Source of the DNA: Spirochaetota bacterium
Lineage (GTDB): Bacteria; Spirochaetota; Brachyspiria; Brachyspirales; JACRPF01
Length of the DNA stretch: 64,000 nt
Direction of reading: 5' to 3'
NCBI GenBank assembly: GCA_016214035.1
Contig: JACRPF010000018.1
Span: 124,001-188,000, forward strand
This document shows positions 54,342 to 62,876 of the stretch, piece by piece. The notes beneath the pieces are model-generated. The model ran no database searches, was not told where the DNA came from, and saw nothing but the letters and a program-made list of their open reading frames with translations. Within the stretch, counting starts at the first letter, position 1; every line of letters starts with the position of its first letter. The position numbers and the translations under genes were made by a program.

Positions 54342-55247
54342 TTACTTTCCGGGTAACGGAAGGCCGTCGCGCCATTCTACAGCTATCCGGGTGAGCCACC
54401 ACGTCTTTCCTTTGTCGCCGGTACCCTGATAAAAAAGATGTGTCGCCCCGTCCGTATCAACGAAGACATAGGGATGTCCCGATTCATGCTGATTCCATTC
54501 ACCGGGTCTGCCGCACCGGAGCCACGGTTCACTGCCGATGCGTTTCCAGCGTATACCGTCGTCGCTCACGGCGCATCCTATCTGCTGCGGCGTCGCATTG
54601 TAGGACCCGCCGTACCACATGAACCAGCGTCCGTCGTGACGACATACCGCCGGCGCTTCGATGCAATCACCTTCCCACGGCAGTTCAGGCCTGAGTATGG
54701 GACCGTCGGTATTCAGCTGTTTCCATGCTGTTTTGCCGAAACCTGAGTTCAGCGCGGCCGATGAAACGCCGGGCATCTGTATCTTCATGGCAGGGTCGCG
54801 CGTAGCCCAGAACAGATAGAGCCTGTCATCTGCGACGACAACATCAGCATCGATGGCGCGTCCGGCATTCCAGTCACCCGAAGGCCGGAAAACAGGATTT
54901 TCCGGATGGCGCCGGAACGTGATGCCGTCATCGCTGACCGCGTGGCAGATGGCATCGTTTTTCCCGTTGCCGTATGTCTGATAGAAAAGGTTTACTTTTC
55001 CTTCCAGCACAACCGCATCAGGTGCACACAGACCCTTGGCCTCAATAGCGCCCTCGGGCAGAATCTCGCCGATGATTTTCCACCGGTCGAGGTCGTCACT
55101 TTCAGCGATGCCGATGGCATATCCGTCACCGGCACGTCCATCCTCCCACGGAGGAATACTGTAATACATGATATAGCGTTCACGGAACCTTATGACAGCC
55201 GGGTCCTTGGCGAACGGCCGGCCGCGGCGTATATCGGTGAATATCAT
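54342..55247 (-). CDS. Second five-bladed beta-propeller glycosidase (GH43/GH32-like), cytoplasmic
   Basis: 301 residues, no signal peptide, AAGGAG before the ATG. Blades begin with DPAVIRFRERYIMYYSIPPW, APDAVVLEGKVNLFYQTYG, AIDADVVVADDRLYLFWATRD, EAPAVCRHDGRWFMWYGGS and SGHPYVFVDTDGATHLFYQGTG. The recurrent DP, DA and EAP positions are where GH32/GH43-type propellers place their catalytic acids. The substrate is unknown; context suggests sulfated or anhydro-galactose oligomers. It differs clearly from the neighbouring propeller (about 35 residues shorter, different blade motifs), so it is a separate activity and not a recent duplicate. Confidence 0.72.
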   Translation of the reverse strand: MIFTDIRRGRPFAKDPAVIRFRERYIMYYSIPPWEDGRAGDGYAIGIAESDDLDRWKIIGEILPEGAIEAKGLCAPDAVVLEGKVNLFYQTYGNGKNDAICHAVSDDGITFRRHPENPVFRPSGDWNAGRAIDADVVVADDRLYLFWATRDPAMKIQMPGVSSAALNSGFGKTAWKQLNTDGPILRPELPWEGDCIEAPAVCRHDGRWFMWYGGSYNATPQQIGCAVSDDGIRWKRIGSEPWLRCGRPGEWNQHESGHPYVFVDTDGATHLFYQGTGDKGKTWWLTRIAVEWRDGLPLPGK

Positions 55248-55299
55248 TGCAATAACTCCTTAAAGATAAAATGAGCTGACCGGTGCGGCGATTATACGT

Positions 55300-56805
55300 C
55301 TACTCAGCCCTCACCCAAGTCCGCACATAATCGATTGAAAATGTCGACGGCAGGTCCTCATCTTTCGGCACACCGAGCCATGAGAACATAGCCTCGCTGT
55401 CGAAGATAAGGTACATCGGATAATGCCAGCAGCTATTGGGCACACGGCGGACGAGCACACCGTCAACATAGTATTCGATATTCTTTTTGCCCCAGAGCAG
55501 GCCATACGTATGAAAATCGTCGATGAAGTTGAACGGCGATATCCAGCTGTCCCCCGCCGACCAGTGCTGCTTACCCTCCGGTGTATTGCGATTGGCGTGC
55601 AGGTTCATATTGTACTTCTTCTCGAACCCCGGCGCCTTGCCGCCGAGCTCAAAGACGTCTATCTCCCAGCCGTTATTGCCGGAGGTGAGCTTCGGGTTGT
55701 CCCAGCCGGCACACTGCAGCCAGAAGGCACTCGAGCCGGCGGAGGCCATCGCGCGCGATCGTATCTCGAAATAACCGTACAGTATGTTCGCCCCTTTTTT
55801 CGTCATCACGCACGCGGAGGTATAATTGCTGTAGCCTTTGGCTGCATACTGCGCAGGCGGTTCTTCCTTGCGGAACGTGAGATTCAGCATACCGTCCTTC
55901 ACTGTGACATTCGACGGTGAGAACCACGCGGGCTGCCTGCCCTGCCACCAGAGCATCGAATCAATCCATTTACTCCGGTCGAGTGCATCGTCGTTGAACT
56001 CATCGCACATCGGCACATGGCGCGTCCAGCCGCCGGTATTCGTCTGATCGGATAGCGGAAACGCATCGGTCACACGTTTCGGCGTCTCTCCGAGCGGTCC
56101 CTGCCGCGTCCAGCCCGCCGCGGGCGGAACCTCCGCACCCCATTTTTCACCGAGGTATTTGATGATGGTGCGCGACTCTTCGTCGGTAAGGAATGCCCGG
56201 TCATAGATGAGCACTTCAGCGATATCGCCTGAAAAATACTGCTGACTGCCGTTGCCGTTCGCCCCTATGCCGATGGTGCCGAGTACAACATCGTTCAGCA
56301 TGCGATAATAGACGACGGTGCCATACGCATTCGTGTTCCCGTCCTTGTCGCCGGTGACACAGAAGTTCGGAGCCTTGTTGTCTGCATTTACGCCGTCCCA
56401 TGATGAGACGAGGCGCTGCCATTTCGGTGCGTCCGTCTGGTCCTTCAAACGCCGCGAGACGATGAAAACATTCGCCGGACCCTTTACTCCGCGGACCGTG
56501 TTCACGAGAAATCCTCCGTTCCCGTCGAAGCGGATGACACCTTTTCCGTTCATCGCATCGGCAACGAGCGACGGCTTGCTCTTACCGCAGACGGAAAGCG
56601 TACGTCTGTCCGGCGACTTGTCTTTCCAGACGGTATCGCCGCTCTCAGCCGTAACCGATGCACCGTCTGATGCGTCGAGCCAGAGCACGAGTCCTGTCTG
56701 CGACGGAATATCTGCAGGGGATGCGGTGACGACGGTAAGCATCGACGTCATGAGTACCGCCTTGAGAATCTGTCTCAATACACGCCTGAAGCAAGTATAA
56801 TGCAT
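55300..56805 (-). CDS. Secreted LamG-like plus GH16 endo-glycosidase (agarase/carrageenase type)
   Basis: 501 residues. A hydrophobic N-terminus (ILKAVLMTSMLTVVTASPA) serves as signal; an alternative start at the later ATG (MTSMLTVV) is possible because the first ATG has no clear ribosome site. Residues ~38-230 are a LamG-3-like sandwich (GLVLWLDASDG, AEVLIYDRAFLTDEE). From ~260 a GH16 domain follows (CDEFNDDALDRSKW, YGYFEIRSRAM, YGLLWGKKNIEYYVDG, FSIDYVRTW). The active site WEIDVFE (~380-386) has the extra residue of the beta-bulge type found in agarases, porphyranases and carrageenases. It should cut a beta-linked galactan; the exact polymer is inference. Confidence 0.82.
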   Translation of the reverse strand: MHYTCFRRVLRQILKAVLMTSMLTVVTASPADIPSQTGLVLWLDASDGASVTAESGDTVWKDKSPDRRTLSVCGKSKPSLVADAMNGKGVIRFDGNGGFLVNTVRGVKGPANVFIVSRRLKDQTDAPKWQRLVSSWDGVNADNKAPNFCVTGDKDGNTNAYGTVVYYRMLNDVVLGTIGIGANGNGSQQYFSGDIAEVLIYDRAFLTDEESRTIIKYLGEKWGAEVPPAAGWTRQGPLGETPKRVTDAFPLSDQTNTGGWTRHVPMCDEFNDDALDRSKWIDSMLWWQGRQPAWFSPSNVTVKDGMLNLTFRKEEPPAQYAAKGYSNYTSACVMTKKGANILYGYFEIRSRAMASAGSSAFWLQCAGWDNPKLTSGNNGWEIDVFELGGKAPGFEKKYNMNLHANRNTPEGKQHWSAGDSWISPFNFIDDFHTYGLLWGKKNIEYYVDGVLVRRVPNSCWHYPMYLIFDSEAMFSWLGVPKDEDLPSTFSIDYVRTWVRAE

Positions 56806-56832
56806 TCTATCATCTTAATGTACTTTATTTAT

Positions 56833-59259
56833 TCACTGCGCATCGCACATTATCACGCCGGTTTCAATACGTCTGCTTTCGGCACATACTGTTATTGCAC
56901 CCGCGGCACCGGTTGACTGCAGTATGACCTGACATAACCCATGAAACGCTTTGCGCCGGTTCGTTCCTTTGTCAGGCTCATGGCTCATCGGATTACCGTT
57001 TCCTACACCGAGAATTTCCGCAGGACCTTCGACATTGAAAACAACTTCATTCTGCGCACGCGGACACACTTCTCCCGAAGCATCCACGATAGACGCATCG
57101 ATGACGATGATATCTCGTCCGTCCGCCCGGCATGTCGTCCGGCCAGAAGACAGGATCACTTTTTCAGGCGCTTTCGCCGTTCTGCGCACCGCGTTTGCGA
57201 TAATCGTTCCGGCGCTGTCATATCCTTTCGCCTCAAGCGTCCCCTGTTCCCACGGCACCTGCCAGGTGAGTTTATCGTTCACCGGCATCGTCTTTTTCCC
57301 GAGCGAGCGCCCGTTCAGGAACAGTTCTACCGATGCGGCATTGCTATAGCACCAGACATCGATCGCTTTACCTTCGTATCCTTCCCAATTCCAATGAGGC
57401 ATCAGGAACAGATGCGGATCGTCAGGGCGCCACCACGCGCGCAGGTAATGGGCCGCTTCTTTATAGAAACCGCACAGGTCGAGAATGCCGTAGCGGGTGA
57501 TTACTGCAGGCCAGAGATACGGGGATGTCTCACCGCGGTAATCGAATCCCGTCCAAAGGAAGGTCCCCGCCATGTACGGACGGTTCGCGCAGTCCTGCCA
57601 GCATTCCTCAATTGAATATCCCCATGGCGTGTGATAGTTCTGATATGCACTGACATAGCCACTCTGGGCTTCATCGGCCCAGAGATCCGCATCGTTCATG
57701 CGCCGCGGATTGATGGTCACCGGGATGGTAGACGTATCCGGTTCGTAAAGGCCGCGCGTACAGGTACCGCCCCAGGTCTCGCTGCCGAGCATGGGCCAAT
57801 CGGGATGACGCTGATGGAATTCATCATACCGCGCACTCTTCTGATCACTCCGGTAATTCGCGCCGAAAACATCGAACCGGAAACCATTGTCATCATGATA
57901 TTTGCTGATGTTTATCCAGTCGCAGTTCATAGCATACGTCGTTGGCCGTGTAGGGTCGAGTTTATGCGAAAGTTCCTGCAGGCGCCGGAATATTTTTATG
58001 CCGCTGCTTTTATGCTGAATCCCCATCTCTTCATTACCGAGCGACCAGAGAATCACCGCCGGGTGATTTCGGTCACGCCTGAGCGTGTCTTTAAACTGCG
58101 ATGTCAATTCATCGCCGATACCGGGCATGCGTATCTCATCCATGACGAGCATACCGAGCCTGTCGCACGCATCGAGTAATGCAGGATCGGGCTGATTATG
58201 GCTCGTTCGTATCGCGTTTGCGCCCAAATCCTTAAGCCTGCGGACGCGCCATTCCTGCAATGCCGGAGGCACGGCAACACCTACACCCGAATGGTCCTGA
58301 TGACAGCAGACACCTTTGAGCTTCATGTTCACGCCGTTAAGGTAGAACCCCGTCGCAGGGTCGAAACGGAATGTACGGTAGCCGAACGGCTGTTCATAGC
58401 AGTCGACAAGATCACCGTCGACGCTGATCTCTACAACAACGCGATACAGCACCGGAGCATCGACATTCCATAACACCGGTTTCTGAACTGACGCATGCAA
58501 TGCCACATCGACATCATCCAGTGCGGTAATATCAACCGTTTCTTTCCGGGAGACCGCAACTGTTTTCCCGTCGGCATCGACGATGCTGCACACCGCATCA
58601 CACCGGATCGTACTGCATGATGCATTACGGATGGAAACCATCACCCCGGTATTCCCGACCGCGGACTCATCGCCCGTTCTTACACACACGCCCCATTGCG
58701 GCACAAAAACCTGAGCCGTAGTGATGAGTTTCACGTCACGGTATATCCCGCCGCCTTCATAGCTCCACAACTCGTTTTCAGTTGCATTCACATGCACACA
58801 TACCGCATTCATCGCCCCGAACCGGCAGACTTCGGTAATATCAAAGCCGAATGATGTGTATCCGCTTAAATGCCTGCCGATGAAATGTCCGTTCACATGC
58901 ACGGTACAGTCGCGATACACGCCGTCGAATTCAAGGTGTATCCGCTGTCCCGCATCCGGCGGCAGTTCAAACTTGTTCACATAGTATGCTTTACCGCCGG
59001 CAAGCGAGCCGTTATTGAGCGGCGCCTTGTCCGTGAACGCGCCTTCGATGACAAAGTCGTGAGGTATGCCCACGGTCCGCCAACCGTCAGTATGAGGGTT
59101 CTCGGGCTTTGAAAGACCGTGGTTTTCCGCCTTCTGCCAGATTCGTATCTCGCCTGCGGTGAAATCATGATTGCCCCATGCAAGCGCCTCCATGGGCGGC
59201 TCGCCCGTACATAACTTCCATCCCTCGAGCAGCGGCCTAGTTGTCCGATACTTACTCAT
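56833..59259 (-). CDS. GH2 beta-galactosidase-type enzyme
   Basis: 808 residues, no signal peptide, GAGGTGA before the ATG. Domains in order: jelly roll (~30-190, GVYRDCTVHVNGHFIGRHLSGYTSF), Ig-like (~195-295), TIM barrel (~300-610, NAIRTSHNQPDPALLDACDRLGMLVMDE), then an Ig-like DUF4982 unit (HWNWEGYEGKAIDVWCYSN) and a C-terminal sandwich. The acid/base Glu lies in ILWSLGNEEMG (~405) and the nucleophile in MLGSETWGG (~490). The substrate may be beta-galactosides from agar or porphyran. Its ATG overlaps the stop of the LacI gene, so it is the first enzyme of the operon. Confidence 0.92.
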   Translation of the reverse strand: MSKYRTTRPLLEGWKLCTGEPPMEALAWGNHDFTAGEIRIWQKAENHGLSKPENPHTDGWRTVGIPHDFVIEGAFTDKAPLNNGSLAGGKAYYVNKFELPPDAGQRIHLEFDGVYRDCTVHVNGHFIGRHLSGYTSFGFDITEVCRFGAMNAVCVHVNATENELWSYEGGGIYRDVKLITTAQVFVPQWGVCVRTGDESAVGNTGVMVSIRNASCSTIRCDAVCSIVDADGKTVAVSRKETVDITALDDVDVALHASVQKPVLWNVDAPVLYRVVVEISVDGDLVDCYEQPFGYRTFRFDPATGFYLNGVNMKLKGVCCHQDHSGVGVAVPPALQEWRVRRLKDLGANAIRTSHNQPDPALLDACDRLGMLVMDEIRMPGIGDELTSQFKDTLRRDRNHPAVILWSLGNEEMGIQHKSSGIKIFRRLQELSHKLDPTRPTTYAMNCDWINISKYHDDNGFRFDVFGANYRSDQKSARYDEFHQRHPDWPMLGSETWGGTCTRGLYEPDTSTIPVTINPRRMNDADLWADEAQSGYVSAYQNYHTPWGYSIEECWQDCANRPYMAGTFLWTGFDYRGETSPYLWPAVITRYGILDLCGFYKEAAHYLRAWWRPDDPHLFLMPHWNWEGYEGKAIDVWCYSNAASVELFLNGRSLGKKTMPVNDKLTWQVPWEQGTLEAKGYDSAGTIIANAVRRTAKAPEKVILSSGRTTCRADGRDIIVIDASIVDASGEVCPRAQNEVVFNVEGPAEILGVGNGNPMSHEPDKGTNRRKAFHGLCQVILQSTGAAGAITVCAESRRIETGVIMCDAQ

Positions 59260-60287
59260 ACGTTCACCTCATTTATTCGCATTTTATCCACAGGCAGCAC
59301 GGATCCTTTATCCTCAAAACGCACCGGAACAATGATCGTTTCTTTTTTCCGCATAGGCGCACCGGACGATGCGATGATGCTTTCAGCGAGCATGCTGCCG
59401 AAAGCGTCAAGATCGGCATACAGTCGCGACAGCGGCACTTCAAGATGTTCGTAGAAACCGAAATTATCAAAACCAAGAAGGCCGATGCGATCGGGAATGC
59501 GATACCCGTTTCGCATGAGAAATCCGTACGCCTGCATGGTGAAAAAACCGCCGGTGGTGAAAATTGCAGTAGGCATATTTTTTGTCGATTTGGCAAACAG
59601 TTCGATGGCGGATTTGTCCTTCATCCCCGAATCAGCATCGATGACATCGACGACGGCATCTTTTTTCCTGCATGCCTGACAGAACGCATCCGCACGTCTG
59701 CCCAGAACCGTATTCCCGAGCGGAGAGTACACTGCAACATGGCGGTGCCCGCGTTCTACGAGATAGTGCACCGCCATCCGTGCCATCGCATCGAGATCAG
59801 GCTTGAATGATGTTCCCATCGGGTTTTCACCCTGAAGCACCAGTGCGCTGCGTCGCAGTGAACCGGATGAAAGAAACGGCACCGCAAACGCCGGCAGTTT
59901 TTCACTGAAGACGAAGATGTCGCCTGAGGATACGTTCATGAGCGACGGTTCATCGATGATATCGGTGAGCACGCACTGATATCCGCGCGCCGTTAACAGC
60001 CGTGCGGCGGTGAAATATACCGGAGTGTAGAAATAGTAGTCATTGCTGATCTCTATGCCGATCGTACGCTGCAGCGCAAATACCACGGTTGCCGGATTCT
60101 TCAGCGGTCTTTTAAAGCTGGAAAAAACGCCTTTCCGGTAGCCCATCGCCGCGGCCTTTGCACATATGCGTTTTTTAAGCGCAGCCTCTACCGGGCCGCC
60201 GCGTATGGCCCGTGACACGGTCATGGGCGGGAGTCTCATCGTGCGGGCGATGTCGCGTATGCTGATGTGCGTTTTTTCACGTTTCAT
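59256..60287 (-). CDS. LacI-family transcriptional regulator of the galactan operon
   Basis: 343 residues. A LacI helix-turn-helix (ISIRDIARTMRLPPMTVSRAIRGG) and hinge are followed by the sugar-binding domain (FTTGGFFTMQAYGFLMRNGYRIPDRIGLLGFDNFGFYEHL). It should repress its own operon of six genes and be released by an oligosaccharide. The first ATG overlaps a 22-bp perfect palindrome, so repressor, polymerase and ribosome would compete for the same bases. Unlike the regulators of operons I and II, it is a plain LacI protein without a GntR domain. Confidence 0.95.
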   Translation of the reverse strand: MKREKTHISIRDIARTMRLPPMTVSRAIRGGPVEAALKKRICAKAAAMGYRKGVFSSFKRPLKNPATVVFALQRTIGIEISNDYYFYTPVYFTAARLLTARGYQCVLTDIIDEPSLMNVSSGDIFVFSEKLPAFAVPFLSSGSLRRSALVLQGENPMGTSFKPDLDAMARMAVHYLVERGHRHVAVYSPLGNTVLGRRADAFCQACRKKDAVVDVIDADSGMKDKSAIELFAKSTKNMPTAIFTTGGFFTMQAYGFLMRNGYRIPDRIGLLGFDNFGFYEHLEVPLSRLYADLDAFGSMLAESIIASSGAPMRKKETIIVPVRFEDKGSVLPVDKMRINEVNV

Positions 60288-60307
60288 AGTGTTACATGTA
60301 ACACTAT
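60286..60307. promoter_or_regulatory. 22-bp perfect palindromic operator over the LacI start codon
   Basis: The core AGTGTTACATGTAACACT is extended by AT at both ends to a perfect 22-bp dyad. It overlaps the ATG (60285-60287) and touches the -10 box. This is the size and symmetry of LacI-family operators and implies direct autorepression. Confidence 0.85.
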
Positions 60308-60334
60308 AATACTACATTTTCCCGCGATTGTCAA
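60306..60334 (-). promoter_or_regulatory. Sigma-70-type promoter of the LacI-led galactan operon
   Basis: On the minus strand: TTGACA (60329-60334), 17-base spacer, TATTAT (60306-60311). The expected transcription start is ~60299, about 12 bases before the ATG, so the leader is too short for a normal ribosome site. Confidence 0.78.
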
Positions 60335-60343
60335 ATTCCTGAG

Positions 60344-62875
60344 TTATTTCATTCGTATCAGAAACAGTGCGTCCAATGCACCGAGAATCACGGGGCCTTT
60401 CTGATGTTTCCCGTTATTAACAGCGGTATCCTGTTTTGATGAGGCCGACAGCCGCCGATATTCCCGCCCCGGCGAAATCGCGGCAAGATCGAACGTGTAC
60501 GCATGCGCTGACGGATTGGCAAACACAATCCCATTTTCAAATACACGATAGAACGCATCGGCATGGACGTGTGCGCTTACTTTTCTCAGCAAGATGCTTT
60601 CACTGCCCTCAACGTTCACGGATATCGTCATATTCCCCGCATCGGTGTTCCGGAAATAGAATCCTGCGGTAAACGGCTTCTCATCGAGCCACGACATATA
60701 CTGTTCATGTACACCTGACCGTACCGGTGCATTACCTTCGCAGACCGCAGCATCGCCCCAGTACGCGTGATCGGTAACCGCATTGTCCGCCGGTCCGCAG
60801 TCGGCGATGAATTTCAACCGCAGTGTTTTCCCGGCAAAGTTACCGAGCGGCACCCGATGGTTCACCCATCGATGCTCCTTCTGCAGATGCTCGAATACTT
60901 TAGTGAACGGTGAACCGTTTTCAGACACCTGCACCTGAAACAACACCCCGTCGCTTTTGCCGGGACTTTTCGCTCCCATCGTCGTATAAAAGACAAGAAC
61001 ACCGTCAGCCGGCACAACGGCCTCGCGTTCCCAGAATGTATGACCGACAGTTCGCTTGTACGGAGGATGCACCGCCACTGCAGTGTGCTTTTCTCCGCCC
61101 GCATCGAACGCCGGAATGAAACGACAGAATGCGCCGCTCGCTTCATCGATGTCTGCCTCGGTCTTTCCGCGTTCGCATATGCCGGATTTCACCGCTCCGG
61201 GTACGGTGAGACGCTGTTCATCGCCGCCGGTTGCAACCCACATTGCACGCGCATACCCCGGCGGATATCCTTTCATCGTTTCTGCCGACGCGGTAAGTGA
61301 CAGGAACAGATCACCGGCACTCGCCGGTATACCGCCGACCGTGAACAGCACATTATTCGTCCCGCGCGCATGTATGCGGATACCGTCCGGCGTTGATGTA
61401 ACGCTGCCCGGACTCTGTATCCGGGCGGCGAACGCCGGCTGTATCGGGTTGCCCTGCCCCGCGAGAAGGTCGGTAGTTTTCAGCGCCATCCGCACCGCAT
61501 CCCCCTCGGGTTTCCCGAGCCAGCCGATATGACCATCCTGCCCCTGTTTCAATTCGTCCCAGATGCCGATGGTCTCCCCCTTTTCCTTTTCCGGCGTGAA
61601 CGCATATGTGATAGCCGCATCGAACATGCAGGCTGCGGCGAAGACAAGTCGATGTGTTGAGAACGGGACATCGGCGTTCTTCGTATCGCCGGGTGTTCCC
61701 GCCGGCACGGTGAATTTATGGTTGATGTAGCTGAAGGCCGGAGCACGTCCGCGATCGCGCCAGAAGAACTGCCTGTTCATGCCGCCGGACCAGTCGTCTA
61801 TCGTATTGTCGCGAAGGTCCGGCCAGCCTTCCGACTCGATGCCGTTGATGATGCCGAAACCGCGCTGCGAATGCGTACCGCCGTCCCCGAGTGCGCCGTC
61901 CGCCATGATGATGAACGTTTCACCCATCCGTCTGCGAAGCGCACTGAGAAAACGATACGTTCCTATTCCATATGCATTGTTACCGTTCACAACGCCATTA
62001 TCTACGATACCGTCACCGTCAGTGTCGCCTTTGGTGGACGAAAAAAGCACATCAAACTCAAGGCCGTCAAGCGCGGCCAGCATTCCCCGGGGAGAAAACC
62101 TTTCCGCAAGATCATCGATACAACGATCAGCGGCGGTCTTTCCTTCGCGGTCGCGCGGACAGTGCGTGGAATAATTATAAAACCAGAGCAGATTGTTCTT
62201 CGCGCCCCACGGACCTTCCGTTGCATGTGCGGCCACCCGTGTTCTGCCCTTTTGAAATGCTCGCGGTTTCGTGCCGTACTGCCCGCGCCGCACCGTAATG
62301 GTATTGTTGCGATGGTCCTTTGACATCAGAACTGCCTGCTCGCAGTTCTCCCAGTCATGCGTTTTTCCGTCGGCTGCTATTTCGAATATCGCGACATCGT
62401 CGTTCTTGTTTTTATGAAGCCCCATGTTCGTCTGAAAACGCGAAGCGTTCTCCACGCTGATGACCGTATCTTCAGTAACCGCGGGAATATCAGCCGTCAC
62501 GGCCTGCGCCTCTTCATAAATCCAGTGTCCGGCAAAAAACTTTTCCGTCGTATAGCGCGGATCCCGGGCATTCCCATTACAATGCAGAAGCACCGCCTGC
62601 GACGGATGATCTGTTTTATATCGTGTAAAGAACTCGGGATTGCGCGCCTCACGTCCGAGCACCTCCTCATCAAGACATTTACCCATGATGCCCATTAACC
62701 TTCCGTAATTGGAGCTCCACTCCTCGTAACCGGTCTTCGGATTCGCCGCCGCGCCTTCCGCCGAACGGAAAAAAAATGCCCGCGGATAGCCGGCGGTATA
62801 GATTAGAAGCGGCCTGTCTTCTGCGGACAGCATTACCGCAGCCGCAAGCAGCATTACCACCGCATGGGAAATCAT
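60344..62875 (-). CDS. Unassigned secreted large protein, possible glycosidase
   Basis: The ATG at 62875 (MISHAVVMLLAAAVMLSAEDRP) is chosen because it gives a signal peptide and lies one base after the upstream stop (TGATATG). Length 843. The central part contains LLHCNGNARDPRY, HWIYEEAQ, RRGQYGTKPRAFQKG, NYSTHCPRDREGKTAADRCIDDLAERF and a calcium-loop-like GDTDGDGIVDNG followed by FIIMADGALGDGG. This looks like a catalytic (beta/alpha) barrel of a putative glycosidase with no family I can name. A C-terminal sandwich with WGDAAVCEG may bind sugar. It belongs to an operon that enters from the right edge. Confidence 0.6.
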   Translation of the reverse strand: MISHAVVMLLAAAVMLSAEDRPLLIYTAGYPRAFFFRSAEGAAANPKTGYEEWSSNYGRLMGIMGKCLDEEVLGREARNPEFFTRYKTDHPSQAVLLHCNGNARDPRYTTEKFFAGHWIYEEAQAVTADIPAVTEDTVISVENASRFQTNMGLHKNKNDDVAIFEIAADGKTHDWENCEQAVLMSKDHRNNTITVRRGQYGTKPRAFQKGRTRVAAHATEGPWGAKNNLLWFYNYSTHCPRDREGKTAADRCIDDLAERFSPRGMLAALDGLEFDVLFSSTKGDTDGDGIVDNGVVNGNNAYGIGTYRFLSALRRRMGETFIIMADGALGDGGTHSQRGFGIINGIESEGWPDLRDNTIDDWSGGMNRQFFWRDRGRAPAFSYINHKFTVPAGTPGDTKNADVPFSTHRLVFAAACMFDAAITYAFTPEKEKGETIGIWDELKQGQDGHIGWLGKPEGDAVRMALKTTDLLAGQGNPIQPAFAARIQSPGSVTSTPDGIRIHARGTNNVLFTVGGIPASAGDLFLSLTASAETMKGYPPGYARAMWVATGGDEQRLTVPGAVKSGICERGKTEADIDEASGAFCRFIPAFDAGGEKHTAVAVHPPYKRTVGHTFWEREAVVPADGVLVFYTTMGAKSPGKSDGVLFQVQVSENGSPFTKVFEHLQKEHRWVNHRVPLGNFAGKTLRLKFIADCGPADNAVTDHAYWGDAAVCEGNAPVRSGVHEQYMSWLDEKPFTAGFYFRNTDAGNMTISVNVEGSESILLRKVSAHVHADAFYRVFENGIVFANPSAHAYTFDLAAISPGREYRRLSASSKQDTAVNNGKHQKGPVILGALDALFLIRMK

Positions 62876-62876
62876 A

